Shown here: positions 1 through 8,285 of the stretch, in pieces
Numbering within the stretch: position 1 is the stretch's first letter
Layout: every line of letters starts with the position of its first letter
Source of the DNA: CAZCJA01 sp964499015
GTDB taxonomy: Bacteria > Elusimicrobiota > Elusimicrobia > F11
DNA length: 25,186 nt
Reading direction: 5' to 3'
Assembly: GCA_964499015.1 (NCBI GenBank)
Contig: CAZCJA010000032.1
Coordinates: 1 to 25,186, forward strand
Translations under genes and position numbers: made by a program
The notes under the pieces: model-generated
What the model was told of the DNA's origin: nothing
Database searches by the model: none
What the model saw: only the letters and a program-made list of their open reading frames with translations

Positions 1-897
1 GCTGAAAAGACATATGTGTTTTGGATAAAGCGTTACATTTTCTTCCATGACAAGAGGCATCCCAAAGACATGGGACCCAGGGAAATTAAAAGTTTCCTCA
101 CGGATTTGGCCGTTGAACGAAAAGTTTCTGCCAGTACGCAAAATCAAGCTTTTAACGCACTGCTCTTTCTCTACAAAGAAATTCTGAAGATTAACCCGGG
201 CATCTTGGCCGATATTCCTCGGGCCAAAGGCCCGAGCCGGCTGCCGGCCGTTCTAACTCAACAGGAAATTGTGCGATTACTGCAGGCCATGAAGGGCACG
301 CACCGACTCATATGCTCGTTGCTATACGGAACGGGAATGCGCGTAATGGAAGGTTTGCGGCTGCGCGTGAAGGACATTGATTTTGAAAGGGGCGTGGTGA
401 TCGTTAAAGATGGGAAAGGCGGAAAGGATCGCGTCACGATGCTTCCCGCAGCCTTACACGCTGATCTTGTCGCGCACCTGAAGCATGTCAAACTTTTGCA
501 TGAATCCGATCTTAAACAAGGCTACGGCCGCGTCTCTTTACCGAATGCTCTCAGTCTTAAATACCCCAATGTCGATCGAACATGGGCTTGGCAATATGTG
601 TTTCCTTCCATCGGGCGAGCCACTGATCCACGAACCGGACAAATGGCGCGTCATCACCTACATAAAAGCGTGATTCAGAAAGCATTGAAGAGCGCCGTTG
701 CTCTCGCGCAAATAAATAAGCATGTGGGGCCACACACGCTTCGCCATTCTTTCGCAACGCATCTGCTCGAATCCGGCTCCGATATCCGCACCGTCCAGGA
801 ACTCCTCGGCCATAAGCATGTGCAGACCACGATGATTTACACGCATGTGCTGAATAGGCCCGGTGTATCCGTAAAAAGTCCCCTCGACAGGCTGTAA
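1..897 (+). CDS. intI: Integron-type tyrosine recombinase (IntI-like), 5' end cut by window edge
   Basis: Site-specific recombinase of the tyrosine family. The reading frame is open from base 1 (A-E-K-T-Y before the GTG at 16). Those residues fit the conserved EK-Y-WI-RFI-FH-RHP start of integron integrases, so the gene begins outside the window and the GTG at 16 is not the real start. The catalytic set is complete: Arg in GTGMR (codon 340-342), Lys in GKGGKDR, H-T-L-R-H (about 733-747), His in LLGHKHVQT and the nucleophile Tyr at 838-840. The stretch GYGRVSLPNALSLKYPN (about 520-570), followed by the W-W-Q-VFPS element, is the extra segment that separates integron integrases from XerC/XerD. 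The region is richer in A+T than the downstream genes. It points the same way as the genes after it, as in so-called inverted integrons. No attC or attI site was recognised. Confidence 0.88.
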   Translation, partial: AEKTYVFWIKRYIFFHDKRHPKDMGPREIKSFLTDLAVERKVSASTQNQAFNALLFLYKEILKINPGILADIPRAKGPSRLPAVLTQQEIVRLLQAMKGTHRLICSLLYGTGMRVMEGLRLRVKDIDFERGVVIVKDGKGGKDRVTMLPAALHADLVAHLKHVKLLHESDLKQGYGRVSLPNALSLKYPNVDRTWAWQYVFPSIGRATDPRTGQMARHHLHKSVIQKALKSAVALAQINKHVGPHTLRHSFATHLLESGSDIRTVQELLGHKHVQTTMIYTHVLNRPGVSVKSPLDRL

Positions 898-912
898 ACC
901 ATAGGATACAAT

Positions 913-1245
913 ATGAACCATTACGAAATTCGTCACTACGAAACCACTCGCAGTCATGTACCATTTCAAGATTGGCTTCAATCGCTAAGAGATGGCGCAA
1001 TTCGAAGCAGAATTCTGAGCCGCCTGGACCGAATGCAGCTTGGACTTTTCGGTGATCATAAATCAGTAGGTCAAAGCGTATTCGAGGCAAAATTCCATTT
1101 CGGATCCGGCTATCGCGTTTATTTCGCGTTTGCAAACCAAAAATTAATTCTCCTTCTTTGCGGAGGCGACAAAGACTCTCAGACCAGAGATATAGTGACA
1201 GCTCAAGCTTATTGGTGGGATTATAAAAGGAGAAACAATTTATGA
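913..1245 (+). CDS. HigB/RelE-superfamily toxin (HI1419-like addiction module killer)
   Basis: Predicted toxin of a type II toxin-antitoxin module, 110 residues, the usual size. The sequence follows the HI1419-type killer pattern: F-WL-SLRD, then R-RI-SRLDRM, GLFGDHKSVG, FGSGYRVYF, and LLLCGGDKDSQ-DI near the end. Members are RelE-fold proteins; many of the wider family are mRNA interferases, but catalysis by this one is inferred only. An AGGA element at 903-906 precedes the ATG. The stop overlaps the start of the next gene (ATGA, 1242-1245), typical translational coupling of such pairs in toxin-first order. It lies 15 bases after the integrase. Confidence 0.85.
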   Translation: MNHYEIRHYETTRSHVPFQDWLQSLRDGAIRSRILSRLDRMQLGLFGDHKSVGQSVFEAKFHFGSGYRVYFAFANQKLILLLCGGDKDSQTRDIVTAQAYWWDYKRRNNL

Positions 1246-1559
1246 AAGCAACGGTGCCACATCACGACTATTTGATTCGCCATTTAAGCAAAAGCCCTCA
1301 AGAAGCCATTGCTTATCTGAATGCCGCGCTCGAGGACGGAAACAAGGAAGTTTTTCTGCTTGCTTTACGCAATGTTCTGGAAGCTTACGGTGGAATGACA
1401 AAAATTTCGCGCACCACAAAGCTCCATCGCGTTAGCTTGTATAAGATGCTTTCGAAAAAAGGTAACCCGGAGATTGACAGCGTTATCGCCGTCTTAAACG
1501 CACTTGACATCCGATTTCAAGTTGCACAAAAACCAAAACGAATGCGTAAAGCGGCTTAG
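1242..1559 (+). CDS. HI1420-like antitoxin (HTH DNA-binding protein)
   Basis: Antitoxin partner of the preceding toxin, 105 residues. It has the HI1420-type layout: an N-terminal part D-YL-HL-S-EAIAYLNAALEDGN, then LALRNVLEAYGGMTKISRTTKLHRVSLYKML, a helix-turn-helix, then GNPEIDSVIAVLNALDIRF. It is expected to bind the toxin and repress the shared promoter. Ribosome-binding site AGGAG lies at about 1230-1234, inside the toxin's 3' end. Only 14 bases separate its stop from the cstA start, so any cstA promoter must lie within or at the end of this gene. Confidence 0.85.
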   Translation: MKATVPHHDYLIRHLSKSPQEAIAYLNAALEDGNKEVFLLALRNVLEAYGGMTKISRTTKLHRVSLYKMLSKKGNPEIDSVIAVLNALDIRFQVAQKPKRMRKAA

Positions 1560-1565
1560 TATACT
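1560..1565 (+). promoter_or_regulatory. Possible -10 element (TATACT) for a leaderless cstA transcript
   Basis: TATACT overlaps the end of the antitoxin stop region and sits 8 bases before the cstA ATG. A start site about 7 bases downstream of the hexamer would fall at or next to the ATG, giving a leaderless mRNA. No Shine-Dalgarno sequence precedes that ATG, which agrees with this. No good -35 was found at the right spacing, so the call is weak. Confidence 0.25.
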
Positions 1566-1573
1566 TCGCGCCC

Positions 1574-3241
1574 ATGCTGGCGATCGCCCTAACCACCATC
1601 GTCCTGTTCGCGCTTGCGTACCGTTTTTATGGGCGCTGGCTGGCCCGTGAATTTCAACTTTCCGACGTCGCCCAAACCCCCGCTGAAAAAATAAACGACG
1701 GGCAGGATTACGTGCCCACAAAACCCTTTGTACTCCTCGGCCAGCATTTCTCGGCGATTGCGGCCGTCGGGCCGATAGCGGGGCCGATTCTCGCGGGCAT
1801 GCATTACGGCTGGCTGCCGGGGCTTATCTGGATCGTGCTGGGCGCGATTTTCATCGGCGCGGTGCATGATTTTACCGCGCTGATCGCCTCCGTCCGACAC
1901 GACGCCAAATCCATCGGCGACGTGGTGAAACTCTACATCGGCAAAAAAGCCTCGGTGTTGTTCTCCTTCTTTATTTGGCTGAGCCTGATTTACGTGATCG
2001 TGGTGTTCACCGACTTAACCGCCAGCGCGTTCGTGAGCCGGCCGGAATTGGGTGAAGCCAACTTTGGCCCCGGCGTGGCCACCTCCTCCCTCCTGTATTT
2101 GGGGCTCGGCATTGTGATGGGTTTTGCGCTGAATAAATGGAATTGGCCGCTCGCGCCCACCACGCTCGTGTTTATTCCACTCATCGGCATCGCGATTTGG
2201 GCCGGACAAAAAATGCCGATCACCTTCCCGGGCGACGCGCTCACGCAGCAACGCACGTGGGACGCGGTGATCCTTATATATTGCTTCATTGCCTCCATGA
2301 TTCCGGTCTGGGTCCTGCTGCAATCGCGCGGCTACTTGGGCGGGTTTATTTTGTACGCGACATTTGTCGTCGGCGTGGCGGGGCTTCTGTTCGGCAAACA
2401 CGCCATTGAATTCCCGCCGATGGGCACCATTCTTCCGCAGGGCGGGCCGCCTTTGTTTCCCTTGCTCTTTACCACGATCGCCTGCGGGGCCTGCTCCGGT
2501 TTTCATGGCCTCGTTTCCTCCGGCACGACCTCCAAACAATTGCGCAAAGAAACCGACGCGCGGCCGGTGGGCTATGGCGGCATGCTGCTGGAAGGGTTCG
2601 TGGCGGTGATCGCAATGAGCACGCTTATGCTGCAAGCCAAAGGCTCCGCCGAGCTTGGCTTGGGGCCCGATGAAATTTACGCGCGCGGCCTCGCTCATTT
2701 CATGGAAGGCTTCGGCCTGTCGTTTGCGATGGGGGTCGCCTTCGGCAAACTCGCCTTTGCCACGTTCATCTACGACACCCTGGACGTGGCCACACGCCTG
2801 GGCCGTTACCTGCTCGAAGAACTTTTGAACTTAAAAGGCCGCCGCGGCGCGCTGATTGGCACCGTTCTAACGCTGCTCGTCCCCGCCATATGCGTGTTCA
2901 CGCGCTTCGAAGGGCCCAACGGCCAGGCGCTGCCCTTGTGGAAAATATTCTGGCCCGCCTTTGGTGCCTCAAACCAGCTGTTGGCCGCGCTGTCGCTCAC
3001 AGGCATCACCGTTTGGATGAAAGCCACCGGCCGCAAATGGTGGATCACGGGGCTTCCCGCCCTTTTCATGATCGTCGTCACCTATATTTCGCTGGCGATG
3101 ATCGCCTTCAAGCCTTTCAAAACGGGGGCTTGGCTGGACCCGGTGGGCGTGACCGCGCTCGTTTTACTCGCGCTGGCGACCTACATCCTCACGCATGCCT
3201 CGCGCGCCTTCTTTAAGGTAACATCCGCCCATGCCTCCTAA
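1574..3241 (+). CDS. cstA: Carbon starvation protein CstA, compact form
   Basis: Polytopic inner-membrane transporter of the CstA family (pyruvate or peptide uptake in characterised members). Family signatures are visible: FYGRWL near the N-terminus, the N-DG-DYVPT-P-VL-GQHFSAIAAVGPIAGPI segment (residues about 41-72), GAVHDF, and CGACSGFHGLVSSGTTSKQL near residue 300-325. At 555 residues it is well short of the ~700 of E. coli CstA and BtsT, but similar short members exist and both ends look intact. The ATG at 1574 begins directly with the first membrane helix and lacks a Shine-Dalgarno sequence. The 3' end overlaps the next gene by 11 bases. It heads a long co-directional gene run that includes the glyoxylate shunt, fitting a role in carbon scavenging. 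Confidence 0.93.
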   Translation: MLAIALTTIVLFALAYRFYGRWLAREFQLSDVAQTPAEKINDGQDYVPTKPFVLLGQHFSAIAAVGPIAGPILAGMHYGWLPGLIWIVLGAIFIGAVHDFTALIASVRHDAKSIGDVVKLYIGKKASVLFSFFIWLSLIYVIVVFTDLTASAFVSRPELGEANFGPGVATSSLLYLGLGIVMGFALNKWNWPLAPTTLVFIPLIGIAIWAGQKMPITFPGDALTQQRTWDAVILIYCFIASMIPVWVLLQSRGYLGGFILYATFVVGVAGLLFGKHAIEFPPMGTILPQGGPPLFPLLFTTIACGACSGFHGLVSSGTTSKQLRKETDARPVGYGGMLLEGFVAVIAMSTLMLQAKGSAELGLGPDEIYARGLAHFMEGFGLSFAMGVAFGKLAFATFIYDTLDVATRLGRYLLEELLNLKGRRGALIGTVLTLLVPAICVFTRFEGPNGQALPLWKIFWPAFGASNQLLAALSLTGITVWMKATGRKWWITGLPALFMIVVTYISLAMIAFKPFKTGAWLDPVGVTALVLLALATYILTHASRAFFKVTSAHAS

Positions 3242-4310
3242 GTTCACCTTCAACCGCGAGCTCATTTCCCGCGTTTTTTTCTTCAGCGTCTTCGCTTTCC
3301 TGATCTATCAGGTCTTTTTGCTGGCCAAGCCCTTTCTCACGCCGATCCTGATCGCCGCGATGGTCGCCATCACGGTTTACCCATGGCATAGCAAAGTCCG
3401 GCGCTGGGTTAAAAATCCTCCTTTGGCCGCGCTGATTATGACGGTTGCCTCCATTATCATCTGTGTCGTTCCGTTTACCGGACTCGCCTGGTTTGTGGTG
3501 CAAGAAGCGCACAACCTTATTCCCATCGCCCAGCGAACTCTTATGGAAATTCAAAGCGGCGATTTTAGCCGGTTGGTCGAACATCTTCCCGCGCCGCTGG
3601 CCAACGCATTTATAAGCCTTTCCGCGTATCTCGGCGATCTGGCCATTGATATCCGCCCCATCGTTCTTGAAACCGTGCAAAGCATCGGCGTTAAAATCAC
3701 CTACTTCGGCTCCCTGCTCGCGCGCAACGCGCTGTTCACGTTTTTCAAACTCCTTATTTTCGTCATCTCACTTTTTTTCGCGTTTTTGGACGGAGAAATA
3801 TTCCTCAAATGGTTCCTGGGCCTGGTGCCGATGGAGCCCATGCATAAGCAGCAAGTGGCCAAGCGCGCCTACGACACGTTCCGCGCGGTGACCAGCGGCG
3901 TGTTCCTTACCGCGGCGGCGCAAGGCATTACCGCGATGATCGGCTTTTTGATTGCCGGCGTGAATTTGCCGGTCCTTTTGGGATTTGCCGTGGGCGTCGT
4001 TTCATTGCTGGGCGCCTCGTTTACCGTCACGCTTCCGGTGGCGATCTTCATGTTTAAGGACAGCCTCGGCTGGGGCATCTTTCTTTTAATCTGGGGCGCG
4101 GTCGTGGTGGGCTGGCTGGATAATTTCCTGAAGCCGGTGCTGATCGGCTCGCGCGCGCGCATCCCGTTTGTGCTCGTGTTCTTCAGCATTCTGGGCGGCC
4201 TGAAAATGTACGGCTTGCTCGGCCTGATCCTCGGCCCCATCTTGATCGCGAGCTTGATGACCTTCATTAAAATTTACCGCGACACCTACAACGAGGGCCT
4301 CGGACAATGA
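3231..4310 (+). CDS. AI-2E family transporter (PerM/YdiK-like membrane protein)
   Basis: Inner-membrane protein, 359 residues, of the AI-2E transporter family (formerly UPF0118; PerM, YdiK, TqsA). It has paired hydrophobic helices at the N-terminus (about residues 14-55), one near 62-85, a soluble stretch about 90-160, then a C-terminal block of helices containing TAAAQGITAMIGFLIAGVNLPVLLGFAVGVVSLL in register with the family, with a closing GLLGLILGPILIA motif. The substrate cannot be read from sequence; members export AI-2, ions or other solutes. The start lies 11 bases inside cstA and the stop overlaps the next ATG by four bases (ATGA), so the three genes are probably translationally coupled. 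Confidence 0.88.
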   Translation: MPPKFTFNRELISRVFFFSVFAFLIYQVFLLAKPFLTPILIAAMVAITVYPWHSKVRRWVKNPPLAALIMTVASIIICVVPFTGLAWFVVQEAHNLIPIAQRTLMEIQSGDFSRLVEHLPAPLANAFISLSAYLGDLAIDIRPIVLETVQSIGVKITYFGSLLARNALFTFFKLLIFVISLFFAFLDGEIFLKWFLGLVPMEPMHKQQVAKRAYDTFRAVTSGVFLTAAAQGITAMIGFLIAGVNLPVLLGFAVGVVSLLGASFTVTLPVAIFMFKDSLGWGIFLLIWGAVVVGWLDNFLKPVLIGSRARIPFVLVFFSILGGLKMYGLLGLILGPILIASLMTFIKIYRDTYNEGLGQ

Positions 4311-5551
4311 AGCGCCGGGCAATTCTGGTCGTCCTGTTGATTGCGACCGCGCTTGCCGCCGCGTGGTTTCATTTTGCGCCGTCTTTCACCTCTCTCGCGC
4401 CGGCCCTCATTTCATCCGACGATTTCCGGCGCAACGCCGCGCTGATGCATTTGGAAAAGCTGGCCCCGGAGAAAAAAGCCGCGCTGGCCGACGAGCTTGT
4501 CCGTGAAACGACGAACGCCGACTGGCAGAAACGCCTTTACGCCCTTTACGCACTGCGTAAAATCGGCACCGCTCCGGAAAAGACCGGGCCGGCGGCGCTC
4601 AAATGTCTCGATGATGAAAACAGTCGAGTCCGCCAGGAAGCCTTGATCACATTGACGGAAATGGGCCCCGGCGCGCTTAACGATTTCTTCCGCGTCCTGC
4701 CGCAATCAACGGGCCGCGTCCAGGAATCGTTGGTGCGCATCATCGCCGGCATGGGTCCGGCGGCCGCCCCCAAGACACTCGCGTATTTGAAAAGCGAAAA
4801 TCCGTTGGGTCGCGCGCTCGGCGCCAAGATTCTCGCCCAGATGTCGTCCGCGCCGCCGGAAGCCGCGCCCGCGCTCCTGCCTTTGCTCAAAGACGCCGAT
4901 CAATCCGTACGCAAGCAAGCGGCAATCAGTTTAAACATCATTGACCGGAGCAATGCCGCGACGGTGCCCGCGCACATTGAAACAATCAACAGAGCAAGCT
5001 GGGACGCCGACTCCGCGGCCGCGGCCAACGCCCTCGCCGCGCTCGGCCCCAAGGCCAAAGCGGCCGTCCCCGCGCTGACCGCGCGGCTGAAAAACGCGGC
5101 CGATCATCTGACCGACAAAAACGCGGCCCGTCCGGCCCTGGCCAACGCTTTAAATAGAATCGATCCGCGTCAAAACGGATTGACCGGCTACCTCTGGGAT
5201 TTGAAACAAAAAGACCCGCTCACACGTTACCGCGGCGCTTACGCGATCAGCGAAATGACGCCGCCCAATATCGGCGCGCTTGATGCGCTGCTGATCGCCA
5301 TGGACGACAAAGATATTTACGTGCGCGCCCGCGCCAACGCGGCCGCCGCGCGCATCGGCTTTGACAAATCGGAGCGGCTCAAGCCCCAGCTGGTGAAAAA
5401 AGCAACCGACTCGTTACGCCTCATTAGCGATGAACAGGTCGGCGGCTATGCGGCGGCGCTGCAGGAAGCGCTCGCCATTAAGCCTCCTCAGAAAAGCGAA
5501 GAAGAGGAAGCGGAAACGCTCGAACACGCGCCGTCCGCCAACATCCCCTGA
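4307..5551 (+). CDS. Membrane-anchored HEAT-repeat protein
   Basis: 414 residues. An N-terminal hydrophobic segment (about residues 5-22) after a KRR start indicates a signal anchor or signal peptide. The rest is a run of two-helix repeats of HEAT/PBS-lyase type, seen in units such as ALKCLDDENSRVRQEALITLTEMGP, LLPLLKDADQSVRKQAAISL and LLIAMDDKDIYVRARANAAAARIG. It ends in a short acidic tail (SEEEEAE) and a proline-rich tip. HEAT repeats mediate protein-protein contacts; no catalytic motif is seen and the partner is unknown. It overlaps the transporter by four bases (ATGA). Its TGA shares a base with the malate synthase ATG (TGATG), so its translation appears coupled to both neighbours. Confidence 0.8.
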   Translation: MKRRAILVVLLIATALAAAWFHFAPSFTSLAPALISSDDFRRNAALMHLEKLAPEKKAALADELVRETTNADWQKRLYALYALRKIGTAPEKTGPAALKCLDDENSRVRQEALITLTEMGPGALNDFFRVLPQSTGRVQESLVRIIAGMGPAAAPKTLAYLKSENPLGRALGAKILAQMSSAPPEAAPALLPLLKDADQSVRKQAAISLNIIDRSNAATVPAHIETINRASWDADSAAAANALAALGPKAKAAVPALTARLKNAADHLTDKNAARPALANALNRIDPRQNGLTGYLWDLKQKDPLTRYRGAYAISEMTPPNIGALDALLIAMDDKDIYVRARANAAAARIGFDKSERLKPQLVKKATDSLRLISDEQVGGYAAALQEALAIKPPQKSEEEEAETLEHAPSANIP

Positions 5552-7038
5552 TGGACGTCCTAAGCAAAGACGCAACCGCCTTCCTCGAAAAACTAGAGAG
5601 AAAATTCGGCCCCGCGCGCAATAAACTTCTTCAGGCCCGCGACGAGCGCCAGAAAAAAATCGACGCCGGCCAAAAACCCGATTTCCTTCCCGAAACCAAA
5701 AAAATCCGCGACGGCGACTGGCGCGTCGCACCCATTCCGAAAGACCTGCAGTCCCGGGCCGTGGAAATCACGGGGCCCGTCGACCGCAAGATGATCATCA
5801 ACGCGCTTAATTCCGGGGCGAACGTTTACATGGCCGATTTTGAGGATTCGCACGCGCCCACCTGGAAAGGTACGCTCGAAGGACAGGCCAACCTGTACGA
5901 CGCGGTGCGCGGCACCATCGGCTTCACGAGCCCGGATGGAAAAAAATACGCGCTCAACCAAACGGTAGCCACGCTGGTGGTCCGTCCGCGCGGGTGGCAC
6001 TTGGACGAAAAGCATTTCAAAGTCGACGGAAAGCCGATGTCGGCCTCGCTGTTCGATTTCGGCCTGTTCTTTTTTCACAACGCCCAGGCGCTCATCGACA
6101 AAGGCACCGGCCCCTATTTTTATCTGCCGAAAATGGAAAGCCATTTGGAAGCGCGGCTCTGGAACGACGTGTTCAACGAGGCGCAGGACGCGTTGAACAT
6201 CAAACGCGGCACCATCAAGGCGACGGTCTTGATTGAAACCATCCTCGCCGCTTTCGAGATGGACGAAATCCTCTATGAACTGCGAGAGCACATGGCGGGC
6301 CTTAACTGCGGCCGGTGGGACTATATTTTCAGCTTCATCAAGAAATTCGCCAACGATCCGACTTTCATCGTTCCCGACCGCGGCAGCGTGACGATGGAAA
6401 AACATTTCCTCAAATCATACGTCGACCTGTTGATAAAAACCTGCCACCGGCGCGGCGCGTTCGCGATGGGCGGCATGGCCGCGCAGATTCCCATCAAGAA
6501 CGACGAGGCGGCCAACACCGCGGCGATGGCCAAGGTGACCGCCGACAAACTGCGCGAAGTGAAAGCGGGACACGACGGAACCTGGGTGGCGCATCCGGGA
6601 CTCGTTGGGCTCGCGAAAAAAATTTTTGAGGACGGCATGAAAGGTCCCAATCAGCTGAATGTCGCGCGCGCCGATGCCAATGTGACAGCGGCGGACTTGC
6701 TCGCCGTGCCGGAAGGCGAAATCACCGAGAAAGGTGTGCGCACCAACGTGAACGTTGGCCTGTTGTACATGGAGGCCTGGCTCTCCGGCAACGGTTGCGT
6801 GCCGCTCTACAATTTGATGGAAGACGCCGCGACCGCGGAAATTTCCCGCTCGCAGCTGTGGCAGTGGGTGCGGCACAAAAAAATCACCTACGACCATTTC
6901 AAAAATATTTTAAACGAAGAACTCGGGGCCTCGCCCTCGCCGGCCAAGGCCCTGGCCGCCAAACTTTTCGATCAAATCGTCAGTAGTCCCGCGTTCGTGC
7001 CGTTTTTAACGCTTGTGGCCTACGATCATCTGGAGTGA
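5551..7038 (+). CDS. aceB: Malate synthase, A type
   Basis: Condenses glyoxylate with acetyl-CoA to malate in the glyoxylate shunt (cytoplasm). At 495 residues it has isoform A size, not the ~720 of isoform G. Visible signatures: NVYMADFEDSHAPTW (about 91-105), VVRPRGWHLDEKH with the catalytic Arg (about 147), LIET-LAAFEMDEI with the metal-binding Glu (about 229), GRWDYIFSF with the metal-binding Asp (about 257), and NLMEDAATAEISRSQLWQW with the catalytic base Asp (about 425). The ATG overlaps the HEAT gene stop. Isocitrate lyase follows directly, giving a complete aceBA shunt; no aceK kinase gene is present in the window. Confidence 0.97.
   Translation: MDVLSKDATAFLEKLERKFGPARNKLLQARDERQKKIDAGQKPDFLPETKKIRDGDWRVAPIPKDLQSRAVEITGPVDRKMIINALNSGANVYMADFEDSHAPTWKGTLEGQANLYDAVRGTIGFTSPDGKKYALNQTVATLVVRPRGWHLDEKHFKVDGKPMSASLFDFGLFFFHNAQALIDKGTGPYFYLPKMESHLEARLWNDVFNEAQDALNIKRGTIKATVLIETILAAFEMDEILYELREHMAGLNCGRWDYIFSFIKKFANDPTFIVPDRGSVTMEKHFLKSYVDLLIKTCHRRGAFAMGGMAAQIPIKNDEAANTAAMAKVTADKLREVKAGHDGTWVAHPGLVGLAKKIFEDGMKGPNQLNVARADANVTAADLLAVPEGEITEKGVRTNVNVGLLYMEAWLSGNGCVPLYNLMEDAATAEISRSQLWQWVRHKKITYDHFKNILNEELGASPSPAKALAAKLFDQIVSSPAFVPFLTLVAYDHLE
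7032..7035 (+). promoter_or_regulatory. Ribosome-binding site GGAG that sets the aceA start
   Basis: GGAG at 7032-7035 lies five bases before the ATG at 7041. It overlaps the in-frame GTG at 7035 that would otherwise be an upstream start, so translation most likely begins at the ATG. Confidence 0.6.
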
Positions 7039-7040
7039 AT

Positions 7041-8285
7041 ATGGATTGGAAAACAAATCCGCGCTGGAAGGGCGTTACCCGTCCTTATTCCGCCGAAGAC
7101 GTTATCCGCTTGCGTGGAAAACTGGAAATCAAACACACGATTGCCGAGCACGGCGCGGAGCTGTTATGGAAACTGTTCGCCGAGAACGATCACATCCCGG
7201 CGCTCGGCGCGATCACGGGCCATCAGGCCGTGCAGATGGTGCAGGCGGGCCTCAAAGCGATTTATGTGAGCGGCTGGCAGGTCGCGGGCGACAACAACGC
7301 CGCCGGCGAAACCTATCCCGATCAGAGTTTGTATCCGGCCGACAGCGTGCCGCTTTTGGTGCGGCGGATCAACAACGCCTTCAAACGCGAAGACGAAAAA
7401 CAAACCACGTTCGGCACGCCCACGCGCGACTGGTTCGCTCCGATGGTGGCCGACGCCGAGGCCGGTTTCGGCGGGCCATTGAACGCTTATGAATTAATGA
7501 AATGGATGATCGAAGCCGGCGCCGCCGGCGTTCATTTTGAAGACCAATTGTCCTCCGCCAAGAAATGCGGCCACTTGGGCGGCAAAGTGCTGGTTCCCAT
7601 CCGCGAATTCGTGCAGAAACTGATCGCCGCACGTTTGGCCGCCGACGTGGCAAACGTGCCCACAATCATTGTCGCCCGCACCGACGCCTACAGCGCGAAA
7701 CTGATCACCAGCGACATCGATCCGCTGGACGCGCCTTACATCAAGAAGAACCGTACCGAAGAAGGATTCTTTGATTACAACGGCGGCCTGGCCTCGTGCA
7801 TTACGCGTGCGCTTGCCTACGCCCCGTACGCCGACCTTCTCTGGTTCGAGACCTCCACCCCGAACATGGACGACGCCAAAAAATTCGCCGAAGCCGTCCA
7901 CGCGAAATTCCCGGGCAAGTACTTGGCCTACAACTGCTCGCCGTCTTTTAATTGGCAGGCGAAACTAAAACCCGAGGCCATCGCCACGTTCCAAAAGGAG
8001 CTGGGCGCTCTCGGCTATAAATTCCAATTCGTCACGCTGGCCGGCTTCCATGTGCTTAATCATTCAATGTTTAAGCTCGCCCACGCGTATGGAAAGAGCG
8101 GAATGTCCGCCTACAACGAGGTCCAGCAATCGGAATTCAAATCCAAAGCGGACGGCTACATGGCCTCGGAACATCAAGGCTTCGTCGGTGTTGAATACTT
8201 CGATGAGATCTCGAAAATCATCTCGGGCGGGAAATCATCGACGGTCGCCATGGAAGGATCAACGGAGAAAGATCAGTTCAAATGA
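7041..8285 (+). CDS. aceA: Isocitrate lyase
   Basis: Cleaves isocitrate to glyoxylate and succinate, the first step of the glyoxylate shunt. 414 residues from the chosen ATG. The catalytic loop KKCGH (Cys at about residue 176) is intact. Also present are the N-terminal W-G-TRPY-A-DV-RLRG segment, GWQVAGDNN, and ADAEAGFGGPLNAYELMK with the Mg-binding acidic residues. The later YNCSPSFNW and TLAGFH motifs complete the active site. The length is close to E. coli AceA (434). An upstream GTG at 7035 was not chosen because the GGAG site overlaps it. The stop overlaps the msrA start by four bases (ATGA). Confidence 0.97.
   Translation: MDWKTNPRWKGVTRPYSAEDVIRLRGKLEIKHTIAEHGAELLWKLFAENDHIPALGAITGHQAVQMVQAGLKAIYVSGWQVAGDNNAAGETYPDQSLYPADSVPLLVRRINNAFKREDEKQTTFGTPTRDWFAPMVADAEAGFGGPLNAYELMKWMIEAGAAGVHFEDQLSSAKKCGHLGGKVLVPIREFVQKLIAARLAADVANVPTIIVARTDAYSAKLITSDIDPLDAPYIKKNRTEEGFFDYNGGLASCITRALAYAPYADLLWFETSTPNMDDAKKFAEAVHAKFPGKYLAYNCSPSFNWQAKLKPEAIATFQKELGALGYKFQFVTLAGFHVLNHSMFKLAHAYGKSGMSAYNEVQQSEFKSKADGYMASEHQGFVGVEYFDEISKIISGGKSSTVAMEGSTEKDQFK

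Noticed and set aside
897..1574. Toxin-antitoxin pair as an integron gene cassette
   Set aside because: Only 15 and 14 bases flank the pair, with no attC-like inverted core sites, so a cassette structure is not supported here.
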